This document shows positions 10,755-21,621 of a DNA stretch of 64,000 nt, in pieces. How positions within the stretch are numbered: position 1 is the first letter of the stretch; each line of letters opens with the position of its first letter. A program made the position numbers and the translations under genes. Location: the NCBI GenBank assembly GCA_036674765.1, contig JARVKI010000010.1:310001-374000 (forward strand), in the 5' to 3' direction. Below the pieces are notes generated by a model. It searched no databases. It was not told the DNA's origin and worked only from the letters and a program-made list of their open reading frames with translations. Origin of the DNA: Seiridium cupressi. Lineage: Eukaryota > Ascomycota > Sordariomycetes > Amphisphaeriales > Sporocadaceae.

Positions 10755-12509
10755 CTAAACGTGCACTTCCGGTACCAACTCAGTCGCGGAGACGTATTGC
10801 CCAGTGCCGGTGTATCTCCAACTCCGCACATAAGCATTTCCACCCTCAGGACAATCTAATCCATCTCCAGCCCCGTTGCACGTGGCATACGCTCCGACCA
10901 AGCTCCCCACGAATGTTCCGTTGCCCCCACTCAAAAGTTCTGCAGATGCAGTGCCCACTAGTATTTGCGCGTTGGGATTGTCCGAGGGGTTGGCGGTTAG
11001 GCGATAGTGCGCTGAGTTTGCCGTCTGGACTTTCAGCGTGACGGCCTCGTCCGTCGGCCAGGTGGAGGGCACGGGAATCAACACTGGAGAAGGGCCATCA
11101 CCGGGCACTGGCGGATTATCCTTCCACGGGGCTTCAGTCTGGAAACGGAGCGTCAACTGAGGCTCTCCGGACTCGGGTTTGAGAAGCACAAGGCCAAGAT
11201 CAATGTGATTTAGCTGTGTCAGGAAGACGGTGACCCCGGCCTCCTGCCCGATGACTTGTGGGGCGAAGAGAAGGTCTACGCTGAAATCAAACAGAGTGTC
11301 CGTCTGGCGCCGCCCGATAAAGGCCAGTCCATCTTGTCCCGTTAATTCCGGCGTGCCTGTGAGATTACCCCGGCTCGGCACGATCTGCAGACCTTGGTCC
11401 GTCACAGTGAAGGCTCCCTCACGTGGGACGCGCCAGTACACCAGGTTCCGTGGAATGCTCGTGCCTACCGCAAAATCATATACATCCGGATCCGAGTTCC
11501 ATGGTCCATCTCCTGGCACGTCACGAGTAGTTGGAGGAAGGGGCCAACCGCTCATAATGCCCTGCACGGGCTGCAGGACTGGCCATTCACCCTCCTCCCA
11601 CGTCACGGGATACAGGACCGTCTCACGGCCCATAGGATACACTTCCCATTCTGGGCCCGATCGTGTGGATAAAGCGACACCCCACCAGTTGCCTTGACTG
11701 TCCTGGAACAAGTCCCCGTGTCCCACCGTCTGGAAATACGAATCGGTGCCACGGGCAGTCAGGATCGGGTTGTTCTCGTAAGCCTCAAAGGGCCCAGTAG
11801 CGTTCTTTGATCGCGCAATGGTGATGGAATGGTTCGTCTCCGTCCCGCCCTCGGCGATCATGAGGTAATACCATCCATCCTTCTTGTAGAGATGTGGGCC
11901 CTCGGGCCAGACACCGCCCGTGCCATTCCAGATGCTCTGGGGCGGCTGGGACAGCTCGCCCGTGGAGAGATCGACGGATTGCTGCACAATCCCCTGTTGC
12001 GTCAGATACGCCGTTCCGTCGTCGTCCCAGAACAGATCTGGGTCGATCTGCGTCGTCTCGAAAGTGACGGGATCGCTCCAGCTAGCATCGTCAAACGGAT
12101 CCGTAGTCGTGAAGATCACGCCCAGATTTCCTTCCGAAAGCCCGAGGTATGTGCAGATAACATGGAACACACCGTCGTGGTATCGCAGGGTGGCCGCGTA
12201 CATGCCCTCCTGCTGGCCCGTAGTGTTGCGCGATGCGCCGGGGAGTTGCGATTCCCGGTTCCATGCATGACTTATGTGTTTCCAGTCGATCAGGTCCGCA
12301 GAGGCATAGATCGGGAGGCCGGGGAAGGATATAAAGGTTGAGGTTACGCAGAAGAGGGTCGAGTTGACCTGCGTGCAGGACGGATCAGAGTGCCAGCCGG
12401 GGAGGATGGGGTTGTAGTACGCGGAGTTGGTGGTGGACTGGGCGGATGTACTTGGGGTAGCACAGGCCGTGAATAACAGCGCCTGGAGCAAACTAAGGAC
12501 CTTCATCAT
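10755..12509 (-). CDS. secreted GH43 glycoside hydrolase
   Basis: The product is an extracellular five-bladed beta-propeller hydrolase of family GH43 (beta-xylosidase / alpha-L-arabinofuranosidase type), acting on hemicellulose side chains or xylo-oligosaccharides. It is a single exon. The frame opens at 12557, but the start at 12509 or 12506 is preferred because it begins directly with a signal peptide (MKVLSLLQALLFTACA). That form is 583-584 residues. The three expected acidic residues are visible: the general base in PGWHSDPSC (Asp41), the pKa-modulating Asp in IDPDLFWDDDG, and the acid Glu in WPEGPHLYKKDGWYYL. After about residue 350 follows a second beta-sandwich region of the kind found C-terminal in many GH43 xylosidases. 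Exact substrate is unresolved. Confidence 0.9.
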   Translation of the reverse strand: MMKVLSLLQALLFTACATPSTSAQSTTNSAYYNPILPGWHSDPSCTQVNSTLFCVTSTFISFPGLPIYASADLIDWKHISHAWNRESQLPGASRNTTGQQEGMYAATLRYHDGVFHVICTYLGLSEGNLGVIFTTTDPFDDASWSDPVTFETTQIDPDLFWDDDGTAYLTQQGIVQQSVDLSTGELSQPPQSIWNGTGGVWPEGPHLYKKDGWYYLMIAEGGTETNHSITIARSKNATGPFEAYENNPILTARGTDSYFQTVGHGDLFQDSQGNWWGVALSTRSGPEWEVYPMGRETVLYPVTWEEGEWPVLQPVQGIMSGWPLPPTTRDVPGDGPWNSDPDVYDFAVGTSIPRNLVYWRVPREGAFTVTDQGLQIVPSRGNLTGTPELTGQDGLAFIGRRQTDTLFDFSVDLLFAPQVIGQEAGVTVFLTQLNHIDLGLVLLKPESGEPQLTLRFQTEAPWKDNPPVPGDGPSPVLIPVPSTWPTDEAVTLKVQTANSAHYRLTANPSDNPNAQILVGTASAELLSGGNGTFVGSLVGAYATCNGAGDGLDCPEGGNAYVRSWRYTGTGQYVSATELVPEVHV

Positions 12510-13038
12510 GGGAGGAATTGGCTGAGGTAGAGGTAGATCCCGCCCTCCAAGGCTCAATGACCATCGTGCCGCTTCTTCATAAATATAGTAGTTGGCTCCC
12601 CTCCTATAACATTACTCGATTCCCTCCCTGGCTCACCAACGCCAAGGCATCATCCTGCACGATCAAGGTAGTACCCCAGCTTTCCCCCGCATCATAACAG
12701 ATTCTCCGCACAGCGCATCAAATAGCCTGAAGTTCAAATATAACTCATTCGAGCAATGATGGCGCAAATCAGGAACGCGTGGAGATCTGACCCCGCATGC
12801 TGGAATTGCCTTTCACTATTGGTGGGACATTCGATGGGTTGGGGACCGAGAGCATCCATGGACCAATCTTGCTTTCCCATGGTATTGCGTCACCGGGAGC
12901 ATAGGTATACTTCGATAATGGTGATGATTGATATTCTTTAAATGGTTTGTACAGTCTGGATATGATAATATATCATTGGCCTGCTTTCCGATTCCGTTGT
13001 CGAAGGATAGGATGCCAGACGACCAAGTAAGTTTTTGT
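12510..13038. other. intergenic, GH43 promoter side
   Basis: This holds the GH43 promoter and the 3' flank of the broken GNAT gene. An open frame at 12756-12941 has no recognisable feature. Nothing else is visible. Confidence 0.5.
12580..12587 (-). promoter_or_regulatory. TATA-like box of the GH43 gene
   Basis: On the minus strand this reads TATATTTA, about 71 bp upstream of the preferred start at 12509. The spacing suits a TATA element and favours the internal start with the signal peptide over the Met at 12557. Confidence 0.35.
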
Positions 13039-13820
13039 TTATATATCTGGTTTGCGATTTTGCTCGTAGATTAGGAACCAAACACGATAGTCGCCATCAC
13101 CGCCGTAATGGGAACCATCCATGACCGGCTCCTTTTCACCACGGAATCCAAGACGCTTATACACTCTCATCCCCATCTTCATCGCATGAATGAAGATGTC
13201 CAAGCCCATCTTTTCCGCTTGTCTCATACCGCTCTCTACCAACGCGGTGCCAACTCCTTTGCCCTGGTTATCCGGATGTACGGCCAGATACTCTAGACCT
13301 ATGAGATATCAGAATTTAGGTGCCCTGCAGTATCATGTATTGACATCTGGTCTTGCAAATGTTCACGCACGCATATAAGGCTTCCTTGCCAAAATTTCGT
13401 TCTTGACCGGCCGCGTTACCTCGATGAAGACATCTGGACCGGTGTTTGGGTCCCAGAAGGCGGTTTCGGCGACCCGCCGGATTTCAGCCTCTTCCTCAGG
13501 GCTGACAGGTTGGACCATAGCCTCAGGCCACGCCGGGGTACCGTCCGCATTAGTCGCATACTGACTCGGGAGGTATATGCCACTGAGCATAGCCCAAAAT
13601 GCGGCCGGTTTTTGGATCAAGGGCTTTTTGGTGTCGCTTAGTTCCACGGACGTTGATCAAGACGCGCGGGAAACGCTTAGTTACTTCCGGAAGGTGCTGC
13701 TCGAGGGTCTTGTGGTTCCAAGACAGGACCCAGTTTGAGTCTTGCCAAAAGGCCGGGATATTGTTGCGAGTGAGCTGCGCCGTCGGAGACGGTGCATTGG
13801 GCGACGGTGCGGGGGGCCAT
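13039..13820 (-). pseudogene. GNAT N-acetyltransferase, two frameshifts
   Basis: The parts of a small fungal GNAT acetyltransferase are present in order but in three frames. The ATG at 13820 opens MAPRTVAQCTVSDG. The family-like sequence then continues in the next frame as QLTRNNIPAFWQDSNWVLSW and on to TGRILGYAQWHIPP. It shifts again near 13562 to YATNADGTPAWPEA and ARKPYM. A normal 72-nt intron (13299-13370) joins this to LEYLAVHPDNQGKGVGTAL, the acetyl-CoA-binding motif, and the C-terminus at 13039. No GT...AG intron explains either shift. It is therefore a recent pseudogene, unless both shifts are sequencing indels; the nearly undamaged protein between lesions leaves that open. Confidence 0.7.
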
Positions 13821-15179
13821 TTTTGAGTTGGAAGCTTGGGGAATTAAGAGGATACGTACTATGACCTGAGGTGGGTATCACGAATTTCCGTGTAATTTGA
13901 TCTTGGCGAAATGTATAGGGTGTTTATCTACTTGGCGCAAATATCGCTGCCTATGTAGACTTCCTCTATCTTGATGCTCACAAGATGGTCCGATAATGCG
14001 ATCTCATTGGTCAGTTTTAGACTACGAGTGGAGACAGTGGCTGTTGCATGCATACAGTATAAGTTGCAGTAAGATTGTACCAACTCAATCAAATCATCAG
14101 ACCGTACTGTATCACCGCAGAAAGAAATTCAGGCACCTCAACATTCTTAACAATGTGATATGACCGCATCGCTACCCTCTTGAATCGCAAGGGCATCACT
14201 TAGGTGAAGAGGGGGCGCGTGAGGAAGAATGGGAAGGATAAAGGAAACAAGTCACGGTGGACATACGCTGTCCATATTATTCTACCTTAAAACCCGGCAT
14301 TGGATTGATATGAATCGATGTCGCCATCAATCCGGTCCATTCTCAACCAGCCCAAGCGGAAACGGCTAGTGGTAGATATGAACAGATATGAACAAGTTAT
14401 CAAATCCGTGTTTTTACACCAGAATAACTTGACTTGATAAAAGATACTGTCATCATCTACTCGGTTCGGTAAATGTGTTTGTTTGAGTTGAGCTAGTCAA
14501 GGCATCTGTGCGTTGAAGAGGTCACACATAGTGAGCGCTTACCTCCCCTTCTCTCTGGCAGTGTTAAAAGCTCAGCAAGGCACTTTGTTCGTTTTTGCGG
14601 ATACGTTAACGGAGAAAATCGACGGATGGTACAACAGATGAGCTGATGTTAATGCTATTGTGAAAAATAGTAATAAGCCTTGAATAATTGTTACTCAGTA
14701 TGTTACAGTCACAAGTCTTTAGCATAGTTAGGGGCTGGTCGGCGACTGTCAGCCCAGTTCCACTCCACGAGTTTGAGTTTAGAAAGCTCCTGTCTCATAT
14801 ATGATCCCCCAGGTGATCACAAGCTGGTTAAAAAGAAAAAGGGTACTCCACTTTTCTCATTCAAGAAAGTGATGGCACCGTCTGCCGGCCCGCAGCAGGA
14901 TCATATCATTTGGACCATGTATGATTCACTGCACCACCACAATAGATGTTAGCTAGTAATGGCGATTTTATATGCCCTTCAGCTGCGTGAGAGAAACCAT
15001 TATAGGGGCAGGGTGGTCCTGAAGCACTTGTGCACGTGATAGTTCACTGTTACCGTAGAGACGATGGTTGAGGCAGTGGGGGAAAACATGCTCTATCTCC
15101 CTCTCTGGATGAGGCTAATTGTCATTTTCAATTTGAGAACAAAGCTTTATGTTTTTTAATAGAAGGGAATTCTATCACC

Positions 15180-15260
15180 CAACAAGGGAACAGCTACCTA
15201 GTCGAACGGTAGGGATACAACCTTCCCTTCAGTACTTACAGCACACAGGTTCGAAGCCGA
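15180..15260 (+). repeat. possible tRNA-derived SINE-like element
   Basis: An A-box-like TAGTCGAACGGT at 15199-15210 matches 11 of 12 positions of the Pol III consensus. It is followed 39 bp later by GTTCGAAGC at 15249-15257, a perfect B box. The spacing is that of a tRNA gene, but no cloverleaf forms. A C-rich run and a duplicated GC-rich block follow. This arrangement suggests a SINE or a tRNA relic. Without other copies in the window it stays tentative. Confidence 0.3.
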
Positions 15261-15300
15261 CCGATACTAACCCCTCCCCCCCCTCCCCCTTAAGTCAAGC

Positions 15301-15411
15301 ACACTCAAACCTCAGTAAGGCTTTGAGCTCCGCTCGCCGACGGTCCCTGAACCCTAAACACCCAAACCTCAGTATGGCTCTGAGCTCCGCTCGCCGACGG
15401 TCCCTGGGTCC
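15301..15411. repeat. 57-bp tandem duplication, two copies
   Basis: Copies begin at 15301 (ACACTCAAACCTCAGT) and 15358 (ACACCCAAACCTCAGT). Both contain TGAGCTCCGCTCGCCGACGG. They differ at a few sites, mostly transitions. The block is more GC-rich than its surroundings. Confidence 0.8.
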
Positions 15412-15425
15412 TGCCTTCGGGCAGG
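15410..15425. other. GC hairpin with TTCG loop
   Basis: CCTGCC-TTCG-GGCAGG is a perfect 6-bp stem with a UUCG-type tetraloop, directly after the second 57-bp copy. It would be very stable in RNA. No transcript is evident, so a role is unknown. Confidence 0.5.
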
Positions 15426-16875
15426 CGGGGCAAAGCTCGCAGAGATGTAACCTATCTAGCGATAGGCGAACTCTTTTGCCATTTCTTTCTACGGAGATCA
15501 ACATATGTTTTATTTTCAGTCTTACGGATGCACCTATCTAAACTTGATAACTTGTTCTCTCTGATTATAAAAGATGCAAGCAGTAAAATTTTAATATCAC
15601 AGTAGTAGTTCTGGCGAAGAAGATCATCTACGGCAACCGTTACATACCAGGGAGCGCCCGAGAGTGCCAATTTCATGTTAAGGCACAATAAAAGATTTTA
15701 GAAGAGCACAACCTGACAGGAGATCTCGTCCAAGAAGGAAACAACACCCAAAGATTACTTATTGCTTGAGTCTAATATAGAGAATCGCCGGTAATCATGC
15801 CAAGGCCACCTAGTATAGTTTGATAGGTGGACCTGACATATTATGTGCAACGATCTTGTCTACCGACAAGCCGTTGCCTAAGAATTGCATGAAAAACTCT
15901 TCGCCAGTGACAGCTCAGTCCGTGCACCAGAGGACTGTCCCACCGCGACCGAATTTACCAACATAATGTCTCGCAGAAGGACACTTTTACAGCGTGTTAT
16001 TTCGGTAGGTTCTGATATGCAGGATTTGTGGTTGAAGCTCGATTCGGTCGATACCTTGGTGTAGTTCATGGGTCTGCCGTGTGATTCCATGTAAATACTG
16101 AATGCATGTCCAAGGGTTGTGGAGTCAGTGCGACACTCCTGTGTCTTACTGGTCGCATTCCGAGTTTTATTGCGCTGACGTGAGCGTTTAATGTGTTGTC
16201 ACAATCACATAATCAGAACTTATAATTATGGACGGGGCTTATGGTCTCTTCGTCGCTCGTGTTCAAGTACCCGAGGATAGTTCTTGCACAGAACGCTGCA
16301 ATAAACCTTGACATGCTTCTATCTCGCAATGCAAGCCAGCAGTGAATGTAGATGCCAAAAATCGCTCTTTCTACCACAAATGTTGTTGCTCAACACTATA
16401 TTTGGCAGTTCCTGGACCCGACCAGCTTTGCGCCGAATTTCCGGCTGATTGAGGCGCCGAATAGACCCTTATCAAGGTCATTCGATAGAGTTTAAGCGAG
16501 GCCCGATAACCCATAGAAGAAGCCAGCTACCGAATTAGACGAACTCAAAACTAACTATAATCGACTTGGCGCCCCGGGGTATTAATTCCCCTGATTCTCT
16601 CTGACAACTTCGATTGCTGACGCTTCACGATAAATACCTCGCCCGGCTGCATACTACTACTACATACATGATAATTGGTTGGTCATCACGGGCGATTACT
16701 CATGACATCGTATACGGGGAATTTGGTCGCAGATTGACCGGGGATGCACGACAACTAGTGCCATGGGCTTGACTACAAATATGGCATTGGTATCGTAAGA
16801 CTCGGCAACTGTCAAACCCCATTCCTCAGCATCTTGGCTTTGTTATCAGGGGGCAGCGCTTTCGAAAAAGTCATC

Positions 16876-18136
16876 ATGTACCGTCGTTCGCTCGCACTTG
16901 CCCTCAGCGCAGTGGCTGTTGCCCTGGGCTCGCCCGTCAAAAGGGACCCCTGTGCTGAAGTGCAAATACCCATCAGCGTATCCGTTCCCCGATTCATCAT
17001 AAATACCACGATCCAAGACAATTGGGACGCCACAGCCTTTACGTTCAATCTCACGCGTCGAGACTCTGCCATAGATGCGATTCTGGTCGCCGGATCCACT
17101 TCCTCCTCAATCAACAGCACGTACACCGTTGGCGCTACATTGTGTGGACATGGAGGACCTACCTTGGTGCTTACCCATGGTATCATAGAGTCAAAGCTGT
17201 ATGGTTTTTATCTTTTGCTTTACCATAGAATGGTGAGATGGCTGATTTGTTGAATAGTTATTGGCGTCCCAACCTCGACAATACCACACAGTACAGTTTC
17301 GTCGACGCTGCCATCGCGGCGGGATACTCGATTCTGAGCTACGACCGCATCGGCGTTGGGTCGTCTTCCAAGTCCGTAAATGCCAAGATGTTTTGGAGAT
17401 CTGCTCGCTAAGATGGCCACAGGATTGATTCATTCTCGGACGCTCAATTCCAAGTCGAGACCGCTGTTCTGAACTCACTCGTAGACTACGCGCGCACGGT
17501 CGGAAACGCCACCCAAGTCGCGCTCTTCGGCCACAGTTACGGCGCCTACCTCTCCGCAGCATCGGCCAGCGAAACGGACGTGGACGCCGTCATCCTCACG
17601 GGGTTCAGCGGCAAGCTCGACTATTTCGGACCGTTTCTGGCCGGCTCCGGTTTCCGTGTAGCGAACATCGAGGACCCAGCGCGCTGGGGCGCACTGGATT
17701 CGGGCTTTCTCACCACGTCGGATCTCTACGCCGAGACGTTCGCGTACTATGCGGAGCCCTACTTCGAGCACCGCATCGCGGAGTGGTCGTATGCCGTGAG
17801 CAGCGAGCCTTTCGGGGCGGCTGAGCTGTTATCGCTGCTGCACACTACCGTCCACTTTGAGGATATCGCGGCGCCGGTGCTGATGCTACAAGGACAGTAC
17901 GACGTCTCCGCGTGTGGTGGCGACTGTGTCGGCCTGCTGGATAGTTTCGTCGCCAATTTCACGACTTCCAAGGCCGTCAAAATCGTTGATGACTTACCCG
18001 CAGGGTGAGTAATGTCTCAATTGTACGAACACGAAAAAACTCTAACTTGAGCTCTAGGCACAATCTCAACCTACACAAAGTCGCTCCTCAAGCATTCGAG
18101 ATTGTGTTCGACTTTTTGAAAGAACAAGGTGTATGA
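16876..18136 (+). CDS. secreted alpha/beta hydrolase
   Basis: The product is an extracellular serine hydrolase of the alpha/beta fold (esterase/lipase-like); the substrate is unknown. Exons are 16876-17198, 17258-17371, 17423-18004 and 18058-18136. Introns are 59, 51 and 53 nt. The total is 365 residues. The start at 16876 is chosen over the in-frame Met at 16834 because it opens a signal peptide (MYRRSLALALSAVAVALG), followed by a KR site that may be a Kex2 cut. Catalytic elements are visible: oxyanion-side HGG and LTHG near residues 95-107, nucleophile Ser184 in FGHSYGAY, an Asp in LQGQYDVSACGGDC, and His341 in PAGHNLNLH. Several N-glycosylation sequons fit secretion. It sits between GH43 and GH29, so deacylation of plant cell-wall polymers is a reasonable guess but only inference. 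Confidence 0.85.
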
Positions 18137-18342
18137 TGAATTAAAACAATGCATGGATCACCGGTGTGGTACGAAGGGGTGGAGATACGAAATGTGGAGA
18201 TGGACAGTAGCCGCGGAAGCCCATCGCGCAAGAATCTGAAGAGAGACTGAAGCGATCAGTTTCGACAAACTGAGGTTTGGATTCATATTACAGTGAATTC
18301 AATAATTTTCACTAGACTTAGATATATACTACGTCATATGGA

Positions 18343-20994
18343 CTATTTATATAGAACTTTGAACACCCAGCCTAACTCTTCAGCTTCTAGCAAGGTCTCT
18401 GGAACCGTAATCAGCAATGTCGAGTCAGTTCCGTGACCAACAACCTCCCATGCCAGTGATTCGCCTCCATCGACTGAGAGCAGACTGACTTCGTCTCCAG
18501 CCAAGATTGGAATCGGAGCGGCCACGAGCACCTTGCCATCGTCCAAGACAGGCGTTTCCAGGAAGATAACATAGAAAGCGTCGTCCGTCTGCGTGAACCG
18601 TACCTCGGGGCCCTCGACAATCTCGCTCTGTATGAACCAATAAGTAGTGTTGAAAATGGCCTCCTCATGCGCATGAATCCAGGTTCCGGCTTCTCTCAGG
18701 TTATTCACTTCCGCCTCGACGATGCTTCCATCTGCACGAGGTCCAATATCGAGAAGCAAGTTGCCGTTCTTCGAAACCATATCAACGAGCGTGTAAATGA
18801 TGGTGCTTGCATTCATGAACGCTTCGGCCGGAGTTGCTCGGTTGTAACCATAGCTATACGGGTCCATGCCCTGGTTGGACTCCCACTTTCGGCGTTGCGC
18901 AGATGAGAAGGTCTGGTACTCAGGGGTATCAAAGTCAGCGGCAGCGGAAATGCCGCAACGCGAGTTGATGGCGACCTGACGATCCTGGCTTCGCGCTTTG
19001 TTCCACCAGGTCGATGCAAAGTCTGCTGTCCCGTTCGCAGCGCCGCAGTCACACCACATCACATCGGTGCTATAGTCATAAGCCAATATCTCCATTTGGG
19101 TCACCATAATGTCGGCAATAAAGTCGTCGACCGGGATGCGACCGGTGTACGGCTCTTCGACACCAGTATATGGGTTCTTTGCCAAGACTCCAGGCCATGA
19201 AACTGTCGATGTGGTGTTGAACTGGTCAAAACCATAAGGACCAAAGTCTGGGTTGAACCATTCGGGTAGAGAGAAGTAGGTCCCTCGCTTTAGTGCTGGT
19301 TGATACGTCTCAGCGGCGTCGAACAGCTCTGCAATAAGATCGCGCTTCGGACCATAATGCAGTGCTGAGCGGTTTGTGGTACTACCAGCATCGAAGAGGG
19401 CAAACCCGTCATGGTGCTTCGTAGTTATGATGAAATATTTGGCCCCGGCATCGGCGAAAAGATCAACCCACCTGTAAATTCATGTAAGCATTGGATAGAT
19501 GATAGCAGTAATGCAAACCCTTGGTTCAGGAGTTGGGCGTCTTCCACTCGGACTTGCTCACACTCTGCTGGGAGCACTTACGCTTTAGGGTCGTAGCTAG
19601 AGGCGTTGAATTCTGGGAAAGTGTCATCGTACGCCCAATCTGGTCCAAAGGTTTTTAGACGATAGTCGTAGAAGTCTGATGCGTCGGCTTGTGGGTGATG
19701 AGTTGAATACCACCTATCAGCTGTTGTCAGACTTGATGGTGCGCTAAGAGGGACATTTGAGACCGTTAAACGTACCAGAACCACTCAGCGTAACTCTCGT
19801 GTGGAGAAGAATTGCCCCAGCCTAAAGCCCAATAACACATTAAAAATCAGCCCCGCTCAGTGTGGGGAGGCGCCCAACCTACCGGTTACAGCGTATGGTC
19901 CCCAGTGGATGAAAATACCATACTTGGCATCGTCAAACCAGTCAGGACTTTCATGCTGGGCTAAGACATCCAGGTCAGACGTCCATGTGATAAGGCCAAA
20001 GTCTAATCCTTCCACCGTGATGCTTTGCTGGCTGACGCCGTCGTCCAAGATCACGTCGGCCGAGATCGTTCTGTTTGCAGATCCTTCCACTCCGAGTGAG
20101 ACGGTCTTCTGGTCCCCAGGGCACAGGCGCTTCAGACTTCCGGTGGTAACCGTGTTAATACCTTCGCCCTCGATTGACAAGGTCAACCCATCTCCGGAAA
20201 CGCATTCCGTGCCAGCGTTGTTGATGGTAACCTCGACGACCTGCTCGCCACTTTGCAGCCACTTCTGAGTCGGCCGGACAGACTGCACTTCAAGAGACGA
20301 TCCTTGCCATAGGCTGATGGCGAACACATGCAGCCTGCCTTCGGTGGCGTTTGTCGTGGTCGGCAGAGTGATGGAAGTGAGCTGCTTGCCTGCTGGTATC
20401 GACGATGCTCGCTCAAATATGTGCGTAGTGTTGTAGTTTACGCCAGTCGCTGTATAACGGCTTGGGAAAACGATCTCGCCACGGTTGATGGTCAAGAAAT
20501 TGAAGAAATTGAGACTGCGCAGCTCGAACAGCGACGTGGTGTTGTCCGCGTAGGTAAAGGTCACGTTGGCGCTCACACTTGCCGACTCCAGGTCTCCAGC
20601 AACAAGGAAAGAGGCAGAGAAGTACGAGCCAGTCGGCACGGAAATCACTTCACCGCTGCATATGAGATTATCTGGCTCGCCAGCTCCAGTGTAACCAGGA
20701 AATGAGAAGAGCATTCCAGTATCGGTAGACTTATAGTTTGTAGTATCAATGCTTGGTACTGGGTACGACTCATTCAAGTTGTTGAAGTTCGCCTCTCCCG
20801 GGTAAGCGCCAAAGGCCTTATTATTAAATAATCCAGACAGGTCTAACGGTACGGATGTCTAAGATTGATATTAGTTGAACAAGCTGCATCTTGCATGACG
20901 ATGAGAGACTCACTCCCGAGGAAGAGTGATTCTGGAATGAGCCGGCGACTACGCCTGTTGCAAAAAGCAACAGAGCAAGGGAGTATGTCACCAT
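18343..20994 (-). CDS. secreted GH29 alpha-L-fucosidase
   Basis: Family GH29 enzymes release L-fucose from glycans with retention of configuration. Exons are 20994-20914, 20858-19883, 19821-19776, 19713-19582 and 19471-18343. Introns are 55, 61, 62 and 110 nt. The product is 787 residues. Exon 1 encodes a signal peptide (MVTYSLALLLFATGVVAG). Residues about 40-320 form an N-terminal beta-rich region. The GH29 barrel then begins at WFDDAKYGIFIHWGPYAVTG, with YAEWFWW, AKYFIITTKHHDGFALFD and the nucleophile Asp in DVMWCDCG (about residue 553). The barrel ends near NGNLLLDIGPRADG, and a small beta domain follows. The gene is divergent from the hydrolase-like gene at 21622 with 627 bp between start codons. 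The fucosylated substrate is not determined. Confidence 0.92.
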
Positions 20995-21621
20995 GGTGGT
21001 TGTACCCGTGTTGTCTTTGGGATCATCTACAAGAGATGAAGCAAATAGAGGAGATGACCTGAAGAATAACGGTATAATACCATTTGCGCCAGCCTTAGGG
21101 CGGTGAGTGATATAGCAGCAGCATGGTCTTTCGACTTGATTCCAATCTCCTCAGTGGCATCGACGTAACGTTCGGAGGACGAAATAACGATCCACCATTC
21201 ATGCGACTCAATTCGGAGGTCAGGTTCGGGGCAGTCGGGAGAGCAGCGGCAGCCGCAATTGTTATCTACCGAGCTCCGCATTCATCCCCGCTCTGCTCTA
21301 GACGCGCCACCACTCTTGACCAATTCTGGGAGGACGTCCGACGATCTCCAGGCTTGGGAGTGCACCGTAACCTTGATAAGCTGTATTCGAGCCGGTTACG
21401 TACGCCTTTTGTTGAGTAACGAAAGTAGATCGTGCTACCCAGTGTCACGTTGCGCTCGCTTGCGAGGATCCTATACTCCTCACCATGCCCCACCCAGTTA
21501 ACGCGCTGCTAGTCTACGTAGTCCCCTAGGTTCACCATAACACGAGGGCCAGATAAAGACGGACTGCAATGCCCAATCCTCGGATCGGTTCAATGATGAG
21601 TCTGCGTGATTCGACTTCATC
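20995..21621. promoter_or_regulatory. divergent promoter, GH29 and GH-like gene
   Basis: This is the only intergenic region between the start codons of two secreted-enzyme genes, so it must hold both promoters and may be shared. A perfect palindrome GGTATAATACC at 21071-21081 lies about 77 bp upstream of the GH29 start; read from the minus strand it contains TATTATA and may act as its TATA element. AGATAAAGA near 21551 is a weak TATA-like or GATA-type site for the plus-strand gene. I saw no clear XlnR (GGCTAAA) site. Confidence 0.5.

Larger units (their letters stand above)
13821..16875. other. gene-poor intergenic region
   Basis: About 3 kb without a supportable protein gene. It contains the Pol III-box element, 57-bp tandem duplication and GC hairpin near 15.2-15.4 kb listed separately, plus a C-rich run at about 15270-15290. 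The right end is the promoter of the secreted hydrolase at 16876, with ATAAATACC near 16630 as a possible distant TATA-like site. Confidence 0.5.
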
